64,000 bases of DNA, taken from the NCBI GenBank assembly GCA_900548725.1, contig URLV01000002.1:4183-68182 (forward strand). Direction: 5' to 3'. This DNA is from an uncultured Mycoplasmatota bacterium. Lineage in GTDB: Bacteria; Bacillota_I; Bacilli_A; RF39; UBA660. This document shows, in pieces, positions 16,914 through 26,771 of this stretch (positions are counted from its first letter, which is position 1; each line of letters begins with the position of its first letter). Both the position numbers and the translations under genes were made by a program. The notes under the pieces are model-generated. The model had not been told where the DNA came from. It ran no database searches and was given only the letters and a program-made list of their open reading frames with translations.

Positions 16914-18828
16914 ATATAGTTGATGAAATATCAGATATTACAAAATTAGATTTTTCTTGAGATAAAGTTTCTAAATCATTAATAAATTTAGTTTCTTCTT
17001 CTGTTTTTTCTCTATTAAAGAAATAGTAAATTTTTACATCATCTTCCCCAATATAATTTTCTAAACTTCCTGAAGTTATAATACTTATATCTTTATCTGA
17101 AATGGTAGAAATTCCAAAATTTGGACGTAAAATAACAGCAAAAACATCTGATAATTTTATTAATTCATTTTCATCTTTATATAATGTTTGAATTCCAATA
17201 TTATTTTTCATTAAAGGAAAATAATTACTTTCAAAATTTACATAATATAATTTTTTAGTTCTTTCATTAAAATAAGTATTATAATATGAACTAACATTTG
17301 AATCTATTTTTATTAGTGAAACTGTATCATCTTCATTTTTACTAAATTCAACAATTTCATTTTTTTCATAATTATAGTCAATGCTATTATTAGAATTATA
17401 ACTGCTAAATGATAATTCAAAATCCACATGTCCATTACCAGTAGTTGATAAATCCTGAATTGAAATATGAATATTACTATAATTAATTGTACCAGAAGCA
17501 ATATAAATTCTTAATCTATCACTTAACTTCTCATAATAATAGTTATCACTACTTCCTCCTCTAATATTGACATTAAGAGAATCATAATCTACACCATCAT
17601 TAAACTTTATATCTGTAGCAATCCATTCTTTGGCATTAAGATTTGAACCATCTATTTGATATGATACTAAATCACCAACAACATAATAATGATAATCATT
17701 ATATTGCAAAGTAATTTCATTGCCTTGAGAATCATTAGCTTTACTCTCCTTAGAAATTGTTTTTAGTTCACTTATTTTTGATTGATTATTATTTTCTATA
17801 CTTAATTCACTAGGTTTAACATTTGTAACTGATAAATTATAATTACTTTTATCTTTTGGCATAATATATATATTTACAGTTTTATAAGTATTATGGTAAC
17901 CATCAACTAAAACAAAATTACCACTATATGTACTATATGTATCAGTTGAAATAAAACATCTTATTTTATTTTTACCAATATATTTAGTTTTTACATTCAT
18001 ATTTGAATAATTGTTTTCATAAACTTCTGGTTGTACACTATTTTCATTTAAAGTTATATCAAATACAATATATTTACCAGTTTGACCATCTACCATAAAC
18101 TCTTGAAGATTATCTTTAATTTTATAATAAGAACCATTATATTCTAATTTATTTTGATTAATAAAATTTTCATCGCTTGCAAGTTCAACTGAAACTACGT
18201 CTAGTGGAACCAATTTTTTTTCATATTCGGTTACTAAAGTAAAACCATTTATACCACAGTATCCATAAAACTTTTCTGATGATTCTGACTCAACAGCAGT
18301 TTTAAAATTTACTTTAAATGTAAATTCATATTCATAAGGACATGTTATGGTTTCATTTGTAGTATCTACTACAACATTTTTATCATCTAATTCTATATTA
18401 TAATTTTCAGCATCAGTAACATAATGAAGTAATATATCTACAGAATCATCTTCTTCACCTGTTTTTTGATATGTATTTAATAATCCCTCATTATTTTCAT
18501 AATAAATATTTAAATTAGTATTTAAATTATTTATTTCTTCCTCTGATAAGAGATTATATTTTTCTTCACTTTCATTATAAACATATATTATATTATCATT
18601 AACATAATAATAAATATAAATATTCGTATCACCAATATTATTTCTTGTAAATAATGCTCCTGCTTTACTTGCTCTAGCAGCACTTATCCATGTATCTTCA
18701 TGAAATACAGTATTTCCAATTACAATATCTCCTTTAGTTAAAATAGAACTTGAAGCTGCATTTGTAATCATACCAAAAGCAAAGAACATTATAAACATTA
18801 TTAATATTTTTTCTATTTTATTATTCAT
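16903..18828 (-). CDS. Large secreted protein, paralogue of the next gene upstream
   Basis: 641 residues from the ATG at 18828, preceded by GAGGAG; a GTG 12 nt upstream would give a GTGA overlap with the previous gene but no usable ribosome-binding site. A signal peptide ends near TNAA (about 25). The first domain starts GDIVIGNTVF and contains TWISAARASKAGALFT. The following beta-rich region shares TCPYEYEF, YGYC and KYIVFDI with the protein at 18837. The last 300 residues are unique and Ser/Asn/Tyr-rich. There is no membrane anchor, so it is secreted or held by partners. I know no named family. Confidence 0.65.
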   Translation of the reverse strand: MNNKIEKILIMFIMFFAFGMITNAASSSILTKGDIVIGNTVFHEDTWISAARASKAGALFTRNNIGDTNIYIYYYVNDNIIYVYNESEEKYNLLSEEEINNLNTNLNIYYENNEGLLNTYQKTGEEDDSVDILLHYVTDAENYNIELDDKNVVVDTTNETITCPYEYEFTFKVNFKTAVESESSEKFYGYCGINGFTLVTEYEKKLVPLDVVSVELASDENFINQNKLEYNGSYYKIKDNLQEFMVDGQTGKYIVFDITLNENSVQPEVYENNYSNMNVKTKYIGKNKIRCFISTDTYSTYSGNFVLVDGYHNTYKTVNIYIMPKDKSNYNLSVTNVKPSELSIENNNQSKISELKTISKESKANDSQGNEITLQYNDYHYYVVGDLVSYQIDGSNLNAKEWIATDIKFNDGVDYDSLNVNIRGGSSDNYYYEKLSDRLRIYIASGTINYSNIHISIQDLSTTGNGHVDFELSFSSYNSNNSIDYNYEKNEIVEFSKNEDDTVSLIKIDSNVSSYYNTYFNERTKKLYYVNFESNYFPLMKNNIGIQTLYKDENELIKLSDVFAVILRPNFGISTISDKDISIITSGSLENYIGEDDVKIYYFFNREKTEEETKFINDLETLSQEKSNFVISDISSTIYEN

Positions 18829-18836
18829 TACACTTT

Positions 18837-20066
18837 TCACTCCTCTTTACTAATATTTGTTATGTCTAAAACAACATCACTTAATAATAATTTACCTGTT
18901 TCAGGCACATAAATTCTTTCTTCATAATTTGTATCTTTATATTTTATAGTAGCATAACCATCTATTTTAATTCCGTCTTTATCATATAAAAATAATCGTT
19001 GTTTTCCAGCGGTATCTTTCTCAGAATCCCATTCATAATAATATGTATTATCTTTTCTATCATCTATATCAATATATAAATCTTTATAATTTTGTCTATA
19101 ATTATCTAATATAACAAAGTGATATGTATTTAAAATTGTAGATTTAATTGGAACATATATTCTAACCGTATTATTATCTATATTTCTACTGACAACTTTA
19201 AGTTTATTATTACTTTCTTTATTTAAAAAACTATAATGATAAATATTGTTGTTTTCATCAAATTTTATATCAAACATTACATATTTATTTTCATCTAGTG
19301 ATAATCCTAGATCTTCATCAATGATATCAAATGTTTCCAACTCTTCATTTACTTTATAAGTATAATAAAAATTTTCTACACTATTTTTTAAAGATATTTT
19401 TGACTGATTAGGATAATTTACATTTGATATCTGAACATTATTTATTTTTATATCTATCAAATTATGTAAATCTTTTTCTTCAAAAACAATATCATCCTGA
19501 GAACAACGTCCCACATAATCAATGCTAGTATTATCAGCATATAATAAACTAAATTCAAATTCGTAATCAAATGGACATGTAACTGTGTTATCTGATTTAT
19601 CAAATATTATATTTGAATCATTTATAATAAAAGTACTGTCTTCTGAATTATATAAATTAAGTAAAAAAGATAATTCAGTTGGCACTCCTAATTCATTTTT
19701 TAGTTTGTCATACTTAATATTAATTGGATTATTATTTTCATAAAAAATTTTCAAATTATTTTCTAATTCATCTAATTCGTAATCTTCTAATTTACGATAT
19801 TGACCATCATCATCCAATTCATACCACAAGTTAGTAGTAATAACTTTATAGGTTTTTACATCTATACTAGATGTGTTTTTAGTAAATAAAGCACCAGCTT
19901 TACCAGCTCTCGTAGCACTAATCCACGTACCACTTCTAAAAGCAGTATTACCAATTATTATATCTCCATTCTTTACATTATCATAAATTCCTTGTGCATC
20001 AACAAATGAAATAAATGAAAATGAAATAATAAATGAAAATATTAATTTTATTATTTTATTCTTCAT
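18837..20066 (-). CDS. Secreted protein carrying both shared domains of the operon
   Basis: 409 residues with a signal peptide ending near VDA (about 24). Domain A (30-70) has GDIIIGNTAF then TWISATRAGKAGALFT. A middle region with TCPFDYEFEF and VGRC aligns with the 641-residue neighbour. Domain B at the C-terminus (about 345-405) starts WDSEKDTAGKQRLFLYDKDG and aligns with the C-terminus of the protein at 20080. It thus links the other two members of the operon. There is no membrane anchor. It is spaced 13 bp from the upstream gene and probably translated with it. Confidence 0.65.
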   Translation of the reverse strand: MKNKIIKLIFSFIISFSFISFVDAQGIYDNVKNGDIIIGNTAFRSGTWISATRAGKAGALFTKNTSSIDVKTYKVITTNLWYELDDDGQYRKLEDYELDELENNLKIFYENNNPINIKYDKLKNELGVPTELSFLLNLYNSEDSTFIINDSNIIFDKSDNTVTCPFDYEFEFSLLYADNTSIDYVGRCSQDDIVFEEKDLHNLIDIKINNVQISNVNYPNQSKISLKNSVENFYYTYKVNEELETFDIIDEDLGLSLDENKYVMFDIKFDENNNIYHYSFLNKESNNKLKVVSRNIDNNTVRIYVPIKSTILNTYHFVILDNYRQNYKDLYIDIDDRKDNTYYYEWDSEKDTAGKQRLFLYDKDGIKIDGYATIKYKDTNYEERIYVPETGKLLLSDVVLDITNISKEE

Positions 20067-20079
20067 TAAACTTCCCTTC

Positions 20080-20997
20080 TTAATTTCCTTTTACATTGCT
20101 AATTGTAACAATATCTTTAATAAGTAAAATTCCATTTGTAGTAACATTCATTGTTTCACTATAATCAGAACCTTTATAACTTACTAAAACACTTCCTGAA
20201 ACTTTAGTTCCACTTTCATCAACAATATATAAATATTGTTGTCCTGCTGCATCTTTATCATTGCCCCAAACAACATTATAAGTTTTAACCTTTTTTGTTG
20301 TCGTTGTAGTTGTCGTAGTTTCTTGAGGTTTTTTAGTTGTTGTAGGTTCTTGTTTTTTTGTTGTTTCCTGTTTTTTAGTAGTTGATTCTTGCTTTTTAAT
20401 AGTTTCTTGTTGTTTTACTGTAGTAGTATTAGAACCATTCTTTTTAGTAGTCTGTTGTTTTATTGTAGTAGTACTAGTTGTTGTTGTATTCTCTTCTTTT
20501 GTAGCAACTATAGCATATCTACTTAAATGATTTACATAAAAAATTATATTTCCATTATTATAAGTAGCATTTATAGTTTCTTTTACTTCATTATTATCTA
20601 AATATAATACTTTAAAATTATTATAATTAAATGAATTATCAAAAGGAATTCTTATCTTAAGTTTAGTATTATCTACATTGACTAAATTATTATTTTTATC
20701 AACAATATTTATATCATAAACAGAAATCAAATTTTCAATATCTATTTTATCATTTACTCTACTAACTACTAATTTATTTGTATCTTTTATTTCACTAGAA
20801 TCACTATAATTAATAATAATACCAGTACTACTATCTTTCAAAATGTTTTCTTTTTTTATTGAAGTAGTTGTAGTAGACATTTTATTATTATCATTCCTTT
20901 TTAAACTATTTCCAAGTACAAATATTAGAAAAAATATTAATAATAATATACATACAATTAATCCTATAACAACATATTTCTTTTTATTATTTTCCAC
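20080..20997 (-). CDS. Membrane-anchored Thr-rich stalk protein with C-terminal shared domain
   Basis: 305 residues; GTG start with AAAGGAG 8 nt upstream. An N-terminal helix (8-29) anchors it. A beta domain (about 65-165) ends in HLSRYAIVATKEE, a motif common at the end of surface beta domains. A Thr/Lys/Gln-rich stalk of about 70 residues follows, with ETTKKQE-type repeats and a T8 run. The C-terminal domain B starts VVWGNDKDAAGQQYLYIVDE. The stalk probably pushes domain B through the wall. It is first in the four-gene operon, behind an unusual promoter region with an 11-bp homopolymer. Confidence 0.7.
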   Translation of the reverse strand: MENNKKKYVVIGLIVCILLLIFFLIFVLGNSLKRNDNNKMSTTTTSIKKENILKDSSTGIIINYSDSSEIKDTNKLVVSRVNDKIDIENLISVYDINIVDKNNNLVNVDNTKLKIRIPFDNSFNYNNFKVLYLDNNEVKETINATYNNGNIIFYVNHLSRYAIVATKEENTTTTSTTTIKQQTTKKNGSNTTTVKQQETIKKQESTTKKQETTKKQEPTTTKKPQETTTTTTTTKKVKTYNVVWGNDKDAAGQQYLYIVDESGTKVSGSVLVSYKGSDYSETMNVTTNGILLIKDIVTISNVKGN

Positions 20998-21023
20998 TAT
21001 TTTTGCTCCTTTCTACAACGAAA

Positions 21024-21088
21024 AAATTATATCTTTTTTTATACCCCCCCCCCCGACTGCTTTTCGAGGCGGAGAGAAGATATAATTT
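21024..21088 (-). promoter_or_regulatory. Promoter region with G11 tract inside a 12-bp inverted repeat
   Basis: On the minus strand an 11-nt G run (21044-21054) is followed at once by TATAAA, and then by TATAAT (21026-21031), which lies 13 nt before the ribosome-binding site of the stalk-protein gene. Perfect 12-bp inverted repeats (AAATTATATCTT at 21024-21035 and its complement at 21077-21088) bracket a locally GC-rich insert. No clear -35 lies outside the tract; TCGAAA with an 18-nt spacer running through the G-run is the best candidate for the TATAAA. Length changes in the tract would alter that spacing. Confidence 0.45.
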
Positions 21089-21210
21089 CATTAATTTTTT
21101 CATTAGTTTTTAATTTTTTTGTTAATTCAAAAATATAAAATTAAATAATATTAGTAAATCAACATTAGAGCATTACTACTCTAAATAAATTATAGTATAT
21201 TAAAAATAAT

Positions 21211-21249
21211 TTGTAAAGAAAAAGATTAGAACTAAACTAATTCTAATCT
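21211..21249 (-). terminator. Terminator of the S10-spc-alpha operon
   Basis: Minus strand: a perfect 9-bp stem AGATTAGAA/TTCTAATCT around a 9-nt loop holding the rplQ stop codon, then TTTTCTTT. Confidence 0.85.
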
Positions 21250-21573
21250 TACCATTAAAGCATCGTCTCCGATTCTTTCTTTTAATTTTATAATACGAGT
21301 ATATCCACCATTACGGTCAGCATACTTAGGTGCTAATTCATTAAATACTTTACTAACAACAGCTTTATCATTATGTAAGAAAGCTAAAGCTTGTCTACGA
21401 CTTACTAAAGTACCTTTTTTTCCATAAGTAATCATTTTATCAATGAACTTACGTGCTTCTTTAGCTCTTGCTTCAGTAGTTACTACATATCCGTTAGTTA
21501 TAACATCTTTAGTAATACCAGCTAATATGCTTCTTCTAATACGTGATTCTCTTCCTAATTTTCTGTATGACAT
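21232..21573 (-). CDS. rplQ: 50S ribosomal protein L17
   Basis: 113 residues, the usual bacterial length, beginning [17 protein letters not shown] with [18 protein letters not shown]. It sits near the exit of the peptide tunnel. It is the last gene of the operon, 11 bp after rpoA; its stop codon lies in the loop of the operon terminator. Confidence 0.97.
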   Translation of the reverse strand: MSYRKLGRESRIRRSILAGITKDVITNGYVVTTEARAKEARKFIDKMITYGKKGTLVSRRQALAFLHNDKAVVSKVFNELAPKYADRNGGYTRIIKLKERIGDDALMVRLELV

Positions 21574-21584
21574 ATTTTCACTCC

Positions 21585-22526
21585 TTATTCGTGGAACTTA
21601 AGTCCCATTTCTTTTACTTTATCTATTACTTCTTTTAAAGATTTCTTACCTAAATTACGTATCTTAGTAACTTCAACTTCTTTTTTATCAATTAAATCTT
21701 GCATTGTATTTATACCAGCTCTTTTTAAGCAGTTATATGCTCTAACACTAAATTCAATTTCTTCAATTGGAGTTTCTAAAGTTTTTGTAATAGTATCAAC
21801 TTTCTTTTCAGCTATGATACCAGTAATATCTGAAATTTGATTTAAATCTGCTACTATATTTAAGTGTTCAATTAATATTTTACTAGCTAAAGCTATAGCT
21901 TCTTCTGGAGTAATTGAACCGTTTGTGTAAACATTCATAGTTAATTTATCATAATTTTCATTTTGACCAACACGAGCATCAGTTACTTCATAACTAACTC
22001 TTTCGATTGGTGAATATAATGAATCAATTGGAATAACATCTACACCAACATTATCTAATAACACTTTATTTTGTTTAGAATCAACATATCCACGACCGTT
22101 TCCAACAGTCATTTCCATATCAATTTTTCCACCTTCAACTAAGTTACAAATAACTAAGTCTGGGTTGATTATTTCTATATCAGCATCATGTTCTATCATA
22201 CCAGCAGTTACAGGTCCTTCTGTATTTGCTGATAATCTCATAACTTTATTTTCTTTAGTATGATTTTTTACAACTAAACTTTTTAAATTGATAATAATAG
22301 TTGTTACATCTTCTCTAATTCCATCTATTTTTTGGAATTCATGTAAAACTCCATCAATTTTAACACTTGTTACTGCACTTCCAGGTAAACTAGAAAGCAT
22401 AACTCTTCTTAATGCATTTCCAATAGTAGTACCAAAACCTCTTTCTAAAGGTTCTAATTCAAATTTTCCATAACTATTTTTTTCAACATATTCAGTTATT
22501 TTATATTCTGGTTTTTCAAAATTCAT
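21585..22526 (-). CDS. rpoA: DNA-directed RNA polymerase subunit alpha
   Basis: 313 residues. The N-terminal assembly domain shows [22 protein letters not shown]. The C-terminal domain (about 240-313) has the helix-hairpin-helix segment [12 protein letters not shown] and [11 protein letters not shown], the site for UP-element DNA and activators. It scaffolds RNA polymerase assembly. Its place between rpsK and rplQ is the conserved alpha-operon order. AAGGAGG precedes the ATG. No rpsD is present between rpsK and rpoA. Confidence 0.97.
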   Translation of the reverse strand: MNFEKPEYKITEYVEKNSYGKFELEPLERGFGTTIGNALRRVMLSSLPGSAVTSVKIDGVLHEFQKIDGIREDVTTIIINLKSLVVKNHTKENKVMRLSANTEGPVTAGMIEHDADIEIINPDLVICNLVEGGKIDMEMTVGNGRGYVDSKQNKVLLDNVGVDVIPIDSLYSPIERVSYEVTDARVGQNENYDKLTMNVYTNGSITPEEAIALASKILIEHLNIVADLNQISDITGIIAEKKVDTITKTLETPIEEIEFSVRAYNCLKRAGINTMQDLIDKKEVEVTKIRNLGKKSLKEVIDKVKEMGLKFHE

Positions 22527-22537
22527 AACTTTCCTCC

Positions 22538-22921
22538 TTAATTTCTTGGACGTTTAGGTGGTCTACAACCATTATGTGGAACTGGTGTTTCATCATTTAT
22601 AGCAGTAATTTCAAGTCCAGCAGTTTGTAATGCACGAATAGCATTTTCTCTACCATTACCCATTCCTCTTACAAATACTTCAACCTTTTTTACTCCAGCA
22701 TCACTAGCAGCACGTCCAGCTTGTTCAGCAGCTTGTCCTGCAGCAAAAGGAGTCTTTTTCTTTGATCCCTTATAACCAATTGTTCCAGCAGAAGCCCAAC
22801 TAATTACATTTCCTAATGTATCAGTAATTGATACAACTGTATTATTGTAAGTTGAATGTATATGTGCTTGACCTTCTGGAATATTTTTCTTTACTTTTCT
22901 TTTTCTTCTATTATAAGCCAT
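22538..22921 (-). CDS. rpsK: 30S ribosomal protein S11
   Basis: 127 residues with [18 protein letters not shown] near the start and the conserved [10 protein letters not shown] at the C-terminus. It forms the platform of the small subunit by the E site. The next gene on the strand after rpsM, spaced 21 bp. Confidence 0.97.
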   Translation of the reverse strand: MAYNRRKRKVKKNIPEGQAHIHSTYNNTVVSITDTLGNVISWASAGTIGYKGSKKKTPFAAGQAAEQAGRAASDAGVKKVEVFVRGMGNGRENAIRALQTAGLEITAINDETPVPHNGCRPPKRPRN

Positions 22922-22942
22922 AATTCTTTATCCTCCTAAATA

Positions 22943-23317
22943 CTATTTACCAACTTTTTTCTTGTTAGCAACTACTTTTCCTCTACCTTTACGAGTTCTA
23001 GCATTTCTATTAGTTCTTTGTCCACGAACTGGTAAACCTTTTTTATGTCTAACACCTTCGTATGAACCAATTTCCATTTTATTCTTAATGTTCATATTTA
23101 CTTCACGACGTAACTCACCTTCAACTAAATATTTGTCTACTTCATTTCTTAAAAGAGCTTCTTCTTCATTAGTTAAATCTTTAACTTTTTTAAGTACGTC
23201 TACATTAGCAGCTTCACAAATAGTTTTTGCTAAGCTTCTTCCTATACCATAAATATGAGTAAGTCCTGTTTGTATATTTTTATCTTTTGGTAATTCGATA
23301 TTTTTAATACGTGCCAT
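22943..23317 (-). CDS. rpsM: 30S ribosomal protein S13
   Basis: 124 residues. The N-terminal helix-two-turn-helix part has [12 protein letters not shown]; the C-terminal [18 protein letters not shown] and basic tail reach toward the P-site tRNA. It lies 12 bp after rpmJ. ATG preceded by AGGAGG. Confidence 0.97.
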   Translation of the reverse strand: MARIKNIELPKDKNIQTGLTHIYGIGRSLAKTICEAANVDVLKKVKDLTNEEEALLRNEVDKYLVEGELRREVNMNIKNKMEIGSYEGVRHKKGLPVRGQRTNRNARTRKGRGKVVANKKKVGK

Positions 23318-23329
23318 AATTTCCTCCTA

Positions 23330-23443
23330 TTAACCTTGTCTTTGTTTGTGTTTTGGATTTTCACAAATAACCATAACTTTACCTTTTCTTCTTATTATTC
23401 TACATTTAGCACAAATTTTCTTTACAGATGGTCTAACTTTCAT
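23330..23443 (-). CDS. rpmJ: 50S ribosomal protein L36
   Basis: A 37-residue protein starting [15 protein letters not shown]. The zinc ligands of the standard C+ form are present (C-A-K-C, then C and H in [13 protein letters not shown]). GAGGAATTTAATT precedes the ATG. It lies between infA and rpsM, the usual place. Confidence 0.95.
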   Translation of the reverse strand: MKVRPSVKKICAKCRIIRRKGKVMVICENPKHKQRQG

Positions 23444-23458
23444 AATTAAATTCCTCCA

Positions 23459-23671
23459 TTATCTTCTATAAGTAATTCGCCCACGTTTTAAATCATATGG
23501 TGAAAACTCTACTGTAACCTTGTCACCTGGTAAGACACGAATCATATTCATTCGCATTTTACCAGAAACGCGAGCCATTACAATAGTTCCATTCTCTAAT
23601 TCCACTTTATAATCGTCTTTTATACTATCTAGTACTTTACCTTCGACTTCTATTGTAGCTTCTTTAGCCAT
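23459..23671 (-). CDS. infA: Translation initiation factor IF-1
   Basis: 70 residues, a single S1-like OB-fold: [20 protein letters not shown] at the start, then [16 protein letters not shown] and [11 protein letters not shown] at the end. It blocks the A site during initiation. It begins 3 bp after map and precedes rpmJ. Confidence 0.96.
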   Translation of the reverse strand: MAKEATIEVEGKVLDSIKDDYKVELENGTIVMARVSGKMRMNMIRVLPGDKVTVEFSPYDLKRGRITYRR

Positions 23672-23674
23672 TTT

Positions 23675-24421
23675 TCACTCTCCCGTTAATATTTCATATC
23701 CATCATCACGAACAACTATTGTGTGCTCGAAATGTGCGCTAGGTTTTTGATCACGAGTCACAATAGTCCAATCATCATCAAGGACATAAATTTTTCTAGT
23801 ACCACTGTTCAACATTGGCTCAACTGCCAAAGTCATACCAGTTTTTAAAGTTATTCCTGTATTATATTTACCATAATTTGGAACATCTGGATCTTCATGA
23901 AGACTTGTTCCAACACCATGACCAACTAATTCACGAACAACTCCTAAATTATGCTTTTTAGCATATTGTTCAATTCTTGCACCGACATTACCGAGCTTAG
24001 CACCATTCTTAATTTCCTTAAGACCAGTGAATAAAGCCTTTTCAGTATGATGTAGTAAATACTCTTTTTCTTTACTAATCTTTCCTACAGGATATGTCCA
24101 AGCAGAATCTGAATGATATCCGTCAAGAAGTACTCCAATATCAAGCGAAACAATATCTCCTTCTTTTAAAACTTTATCTCCAGGAATTCCGTGAACTATT
24201 TCTTCATTAACAGAAACACAAATTGAACCAGGAAACCCATAAAGTCCTAAAAATCCAGGAATACCGCCATGACTTCTAATAAATTTATCAGCTTCATCAC
24301 TTAAGTATTTTGTAGTAATACCAGGTTTAATTAAAGACTTCAAATATTGATGTGTCAAATAATTAATATGACCTGCTTTTTTCATTTTTGATATTTCTTC
24401 TTCACTTTTAATAGATATCAT
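23675..24421 (-). CDS. map: Methionine aminopeptidase type I
   Basis: 248 residues. The five metal ligands are visible in order: Asp in DIGVLLDG, Asp in SDSAWTYPVG, His in GHGVGTSLHEDP, Glu in AVEPML and Glu in HFEHTI. It removes the initiator Met from nascent chains. Its ATG overlaps the adk stop (ATGA), giving tight coupling in the secY-adk-map-infA segment. Confidence 0.97.
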   Translation of the reverse strand: MISIKSEEEISKMKKAGHINYLTHQYLKSLIKPGITTKYLSDEADKFIRSHGGIPGFLGLYGFPGSICVSVNEEIVHGIPGDKVLKEGDIVSLDIGVLLDGYHSDSAWTYPVGKISKEKEYLLHHTEKALFTGLKEIKNGAKLGNVGARIEQYAKKHNLGVVRELVGHGVGTSLHEDPDVPNYGKYNTGITLKTGMTLAVEPMLNSGTRKIYVLDDDWTIVTRDQKPSAHFEHTIVVRDDGYEILTGE

Positions 24422-25065
24422 TTACCAATCACTTTCTTTACCTCCATAAATGTTTCATCTGGAGTATCAATTTTATCAATAACAACTAACTTTCCTTTAT
24501 TCTTGTAATAATCTAATAAAGGTTTAGTATTTTCTAAATAAGTATCAAATCTAACCTTAAATGATTCTTCATTATCATCAGTACGACTAACTAACTCTAC
24601 ATTACAATTATCACATAGATTATCATTTTTAGGTTTCATTATTTCATTATACTTATTATAAATCTTATTACATTTAGGACAAGTAATACGTCCTAATGCT
24701 CTATGCATTGCAGTTTCACGATTAACATTTAAATATATAACTGCATCTATATCTAAATTGAGTTCTAATAGTAAATTTTCTAATATATCTGCTTGTTTTA
24801 TATTTCTTGGATATCCATCTAATATAAATGACGTAGATATATTTTCTAATTTTTCTTTTAGTAAATCAGTTACGATATTATCATCAACTAATTTACCAGT
24901 AGACAATAGTTCTTTTAGTTTATTACCTAATTCACTACCATCTTGTTGTTTGACACGAAGTAAATCTCCTGTAGATATATGTTCATATCCACATGCACTT
25001 ACGAGTTGTTCACTCAAAGTACCTTTTCCAGCAGCTGGAGGCGCAATAAGAATTAAATTTTTCAT
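24418..25065 (-). CDS. adk: Adenylate kinase
   Basis: 215 residues. The P-loop is unusual at the start (MKNLILIAPPAAGKGTLSEQ, with APPAAGKGT in place of the common GPPGAGKGT). The AMP-binding region has HISTGDLLR, and the LID zinc site is complete (CPKC then CDNC). It interconverts AMP, ADP and ATP. Its ATGA start overlap with secY shows that UGA is a stop codon here. Confidence 0.96.
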   Translation of the reverse strand: MKNLILIAPPAAGKGTLSEQLVSACGYEHISTGDLLRVKQQDGSELGNKLKELLSTGKLVDDNIVTDLLKEKLENISTSFILDGYPRNIKQADILENLLLELNLDIDAVIYLNVNRETAMHRALGRITCPKCNKIYNKYNEIMKPKNDNLCDNCNVELVSRTDDNEESFKVRFDTYLENTKPLLDYYKNKGKLVVIDKIDTPDETFMEVKKVIGK

Positions 25066-26330
25066 CTTCTGCGTCTCTTTCTACTAGTTTTATAACTACG
25101 ACTAACAATTGAACTTTCAAGTTGTTTATAAGTTTCTAATGCAACACCAACCACAATTAGTAATCCAGTTCCACCAAGTGTTACAGAACTAGATATATTT
25201 GGTATCTTCCCCATTAATATAGGTAAAGCTGCAATAACAATTAAGAAAATTGAACCAACAACTGTAAGTCTAGTTATAACATATTTTAAATATTGGCTAG
25301 TTTTTTCACCTGGAGTAATACCAGGAATATAGCTTCTATTTTTATCTAAATTTTCACTCATCTCATCAGGATTTAATTCCATTAATGTATAAACATATCC
25401 AAATACAAATATTAATACAATATAAAGTATAAATCCAGTTAATGATGTATAATTAATATAATTATTAACGAAGTTTTTAAAAGCTTCATTTTTTATAACA
25501 CTAGCAATTAAAGATGGTATACCAATAAATGCTGATGCAAATATTACGGGCATAACACTAGCACTATTTAACTTAATTGGTATATATGATTGCTCTTTAT
25601 TATATGCTGTACTAGTTCTATTACTATATTGAATTGGTATTCTTCTTTGAGCAGTCTCAATAAATATTACACCAACTAATATAAGTACATAAACAAGTAC
25701 AAACAAGATAAACCATGCTATACCAGCACCAGTACTAAAATTACCAGAAGTAACAAGATCATTAAATGCAGTTACAAAAGTATTTGGCAATTGTTGAACA
25801 ATACCTGCCATTATTAACAATGACATACCATTTCCAATACCTTTATTAGTTACTTCATCAGCTAACCATATCAATAGTGAACTACCAGCAGTTAAATAAA
25901 GAGTAGTCTTCATAACAGTTAAAGTTCCCATACCTTTTAAATATGCATAACTAAATATATAACCTTGAACAAAAGCAAATAATATTCCTAAATATCTATT
26001 AATTCTGTTAATTTTTTGTCTTCCTGTAGCCCCTTCTTCTTTTAATTCTTTAAAGTATGGTATTATATCCATTTGTAATAATTGAGTTATAATTGAAGCC
26101 GAAATATAAGGAATAACTCCTAACGCAAATATACTAAATGTCTTTAAACTACCACCACTCATTAAATTCAAAAGCTCTAAGAATCCTAAATCACTAGTAA
26201 TTTGTTTAGCACCAGGAACAACTATTCCAGTACCAATTACGAATATAGCCAAAACGGCTAAAGTGAATAGAATTCTTTTTCTTAAATCTTTATTAGTAGG
26301 ACTAAATAATCCTTTAAGATTTGAAAACAT
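25062..26330 (-). CDS. secY: Protein translocase subunit SecY
   Basis: 422 residues with ten membrane helices: PGAKQITSDLG early, MDIIPYFKELKEEGATGRQK (the cytosolic loop after helix 3), and YIPGITPGEKTSQYL late. It forms the channel of the Sec translocon with SecE and SecG, exporting the many signal-peptide proteins of this window. It overlaps rplO by 1 bp and adk by 4 bp. Confidence 0.97.
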   Translation of the reverse strand: MFSNLKGLFSPTNKDLRKRILFTLAVLAIFVIGTGIVVPGAKQITSDLGFLELLNLMSGGSLKTFSIFALGVIPYISASIITQLLQMDIIPYFKELKEEGATGRQKINRINRYLGILFAFVQGYIFSYAYLKGMGTLTVMKTTLYLTAGSSLLIWLADEVTNKGIGNGMSLLIMAGIVQQLPNTFVTAFNDLVTSGNFSTGAGIAWFILFVLVYVLILVGVIFIETAQRRIPIQYSNRTSTAYNKEQSYIPIKLNSASVMPVIFASAFIGIPSLIASVIKNEAFKNFVNNYINYTSLTGFILYIVLIFVFGYVYTLMELNPDEMSENLDKNRSYIPGITPGEKTSQYLKYVITRLTVVGSIFLIVIAALPILMGKIPNISSSVTLGGTGLLIVVGVALETYKQLESSIVSRSYKTSRKRRRR

Positions 26331-26770
26331 TAAATCACCTCAGCAGTTCCGCCAGCATTCTCTATTTTAGTTACAGCACTTGAAGAAAATCTATTAGCTT
26401 TTATAGTTAATTTTTTTTCTAAAGTACCATTTCCTAATACTTTTAATCCACAAAGTTCTTTTTTAATAATACCTTTTTCTTTTAATAATTCAAGAGTTAT
26501 AACATCTCCATCATTAAATCTGTTTAAATCACTTAAATTAATTGTAGCGAATTCAATTCTAAATCTAGCATTATTAAATCCTCTTTTTGGTATTCTTCTA
26601 TATAATGGGCTTTGTCCACCTTCGAACCAAGCTTTAATACTTGCTCCACTTCTAGACTTTTGTCCATTTTCTCCACGAGTTGAAGTTTTACCCATTCCAC
26701 TTCCGGCTCCACGTCCAACTCTTTTTGTTGCTTTTCTTTCAGGAGTACGAGATAAATTTTCTAATTTCAT
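26330..26770 (-). CDS. rplO: 50S ribosomal protein L15
   Basis: 146 residues from MKLENLSRTPERK, the start preceded by GAGGAGTTGTAAT; a longer frame to 26818 lies inside rpsE. It has the Gly-rich GRGAGSGMGKTSTRGENGQ and RIPKRGFNN typical of L15. It follows rpsE by 1 bp, with no rpmD between them. Confidence 0.96.
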   Translation of the reverse strand: MKLENLSRTPERKATKRVGRGAGSGMGKTSTRGENGQKSRSGASIKAWFEGGQSPLYRRIPKRGFNNARFRIEFATINLSDLNRFNDGDVITLELLKEKGIIKKELCGLKVLGNGTLEKKLTIKANRFSSSAVTKIENAGGTAEVI

Positions 26771-26771
26771 A

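Noticed and set aside
20280..20510. CRISPR-like or tandem DNA repeat
   Set aside because: The repeated sequence is the coding region of a Thr/Lys/Gln stalk; units vary in length and there are no spacers.
20843..21085. 80-codon plus-strand frame through the poly-C tract
   Set aside because: Antisense to the stalk-protein gene, with no ribosome-binding site; its Pro run comes from the C11 homopolymer.
24418..25065. Genetic code 4 (UGA = Trp)
   Set aside because: secY and adk use TGA as stop in ATGA overlaps, and Trp codons in conserved proteins are TGG.
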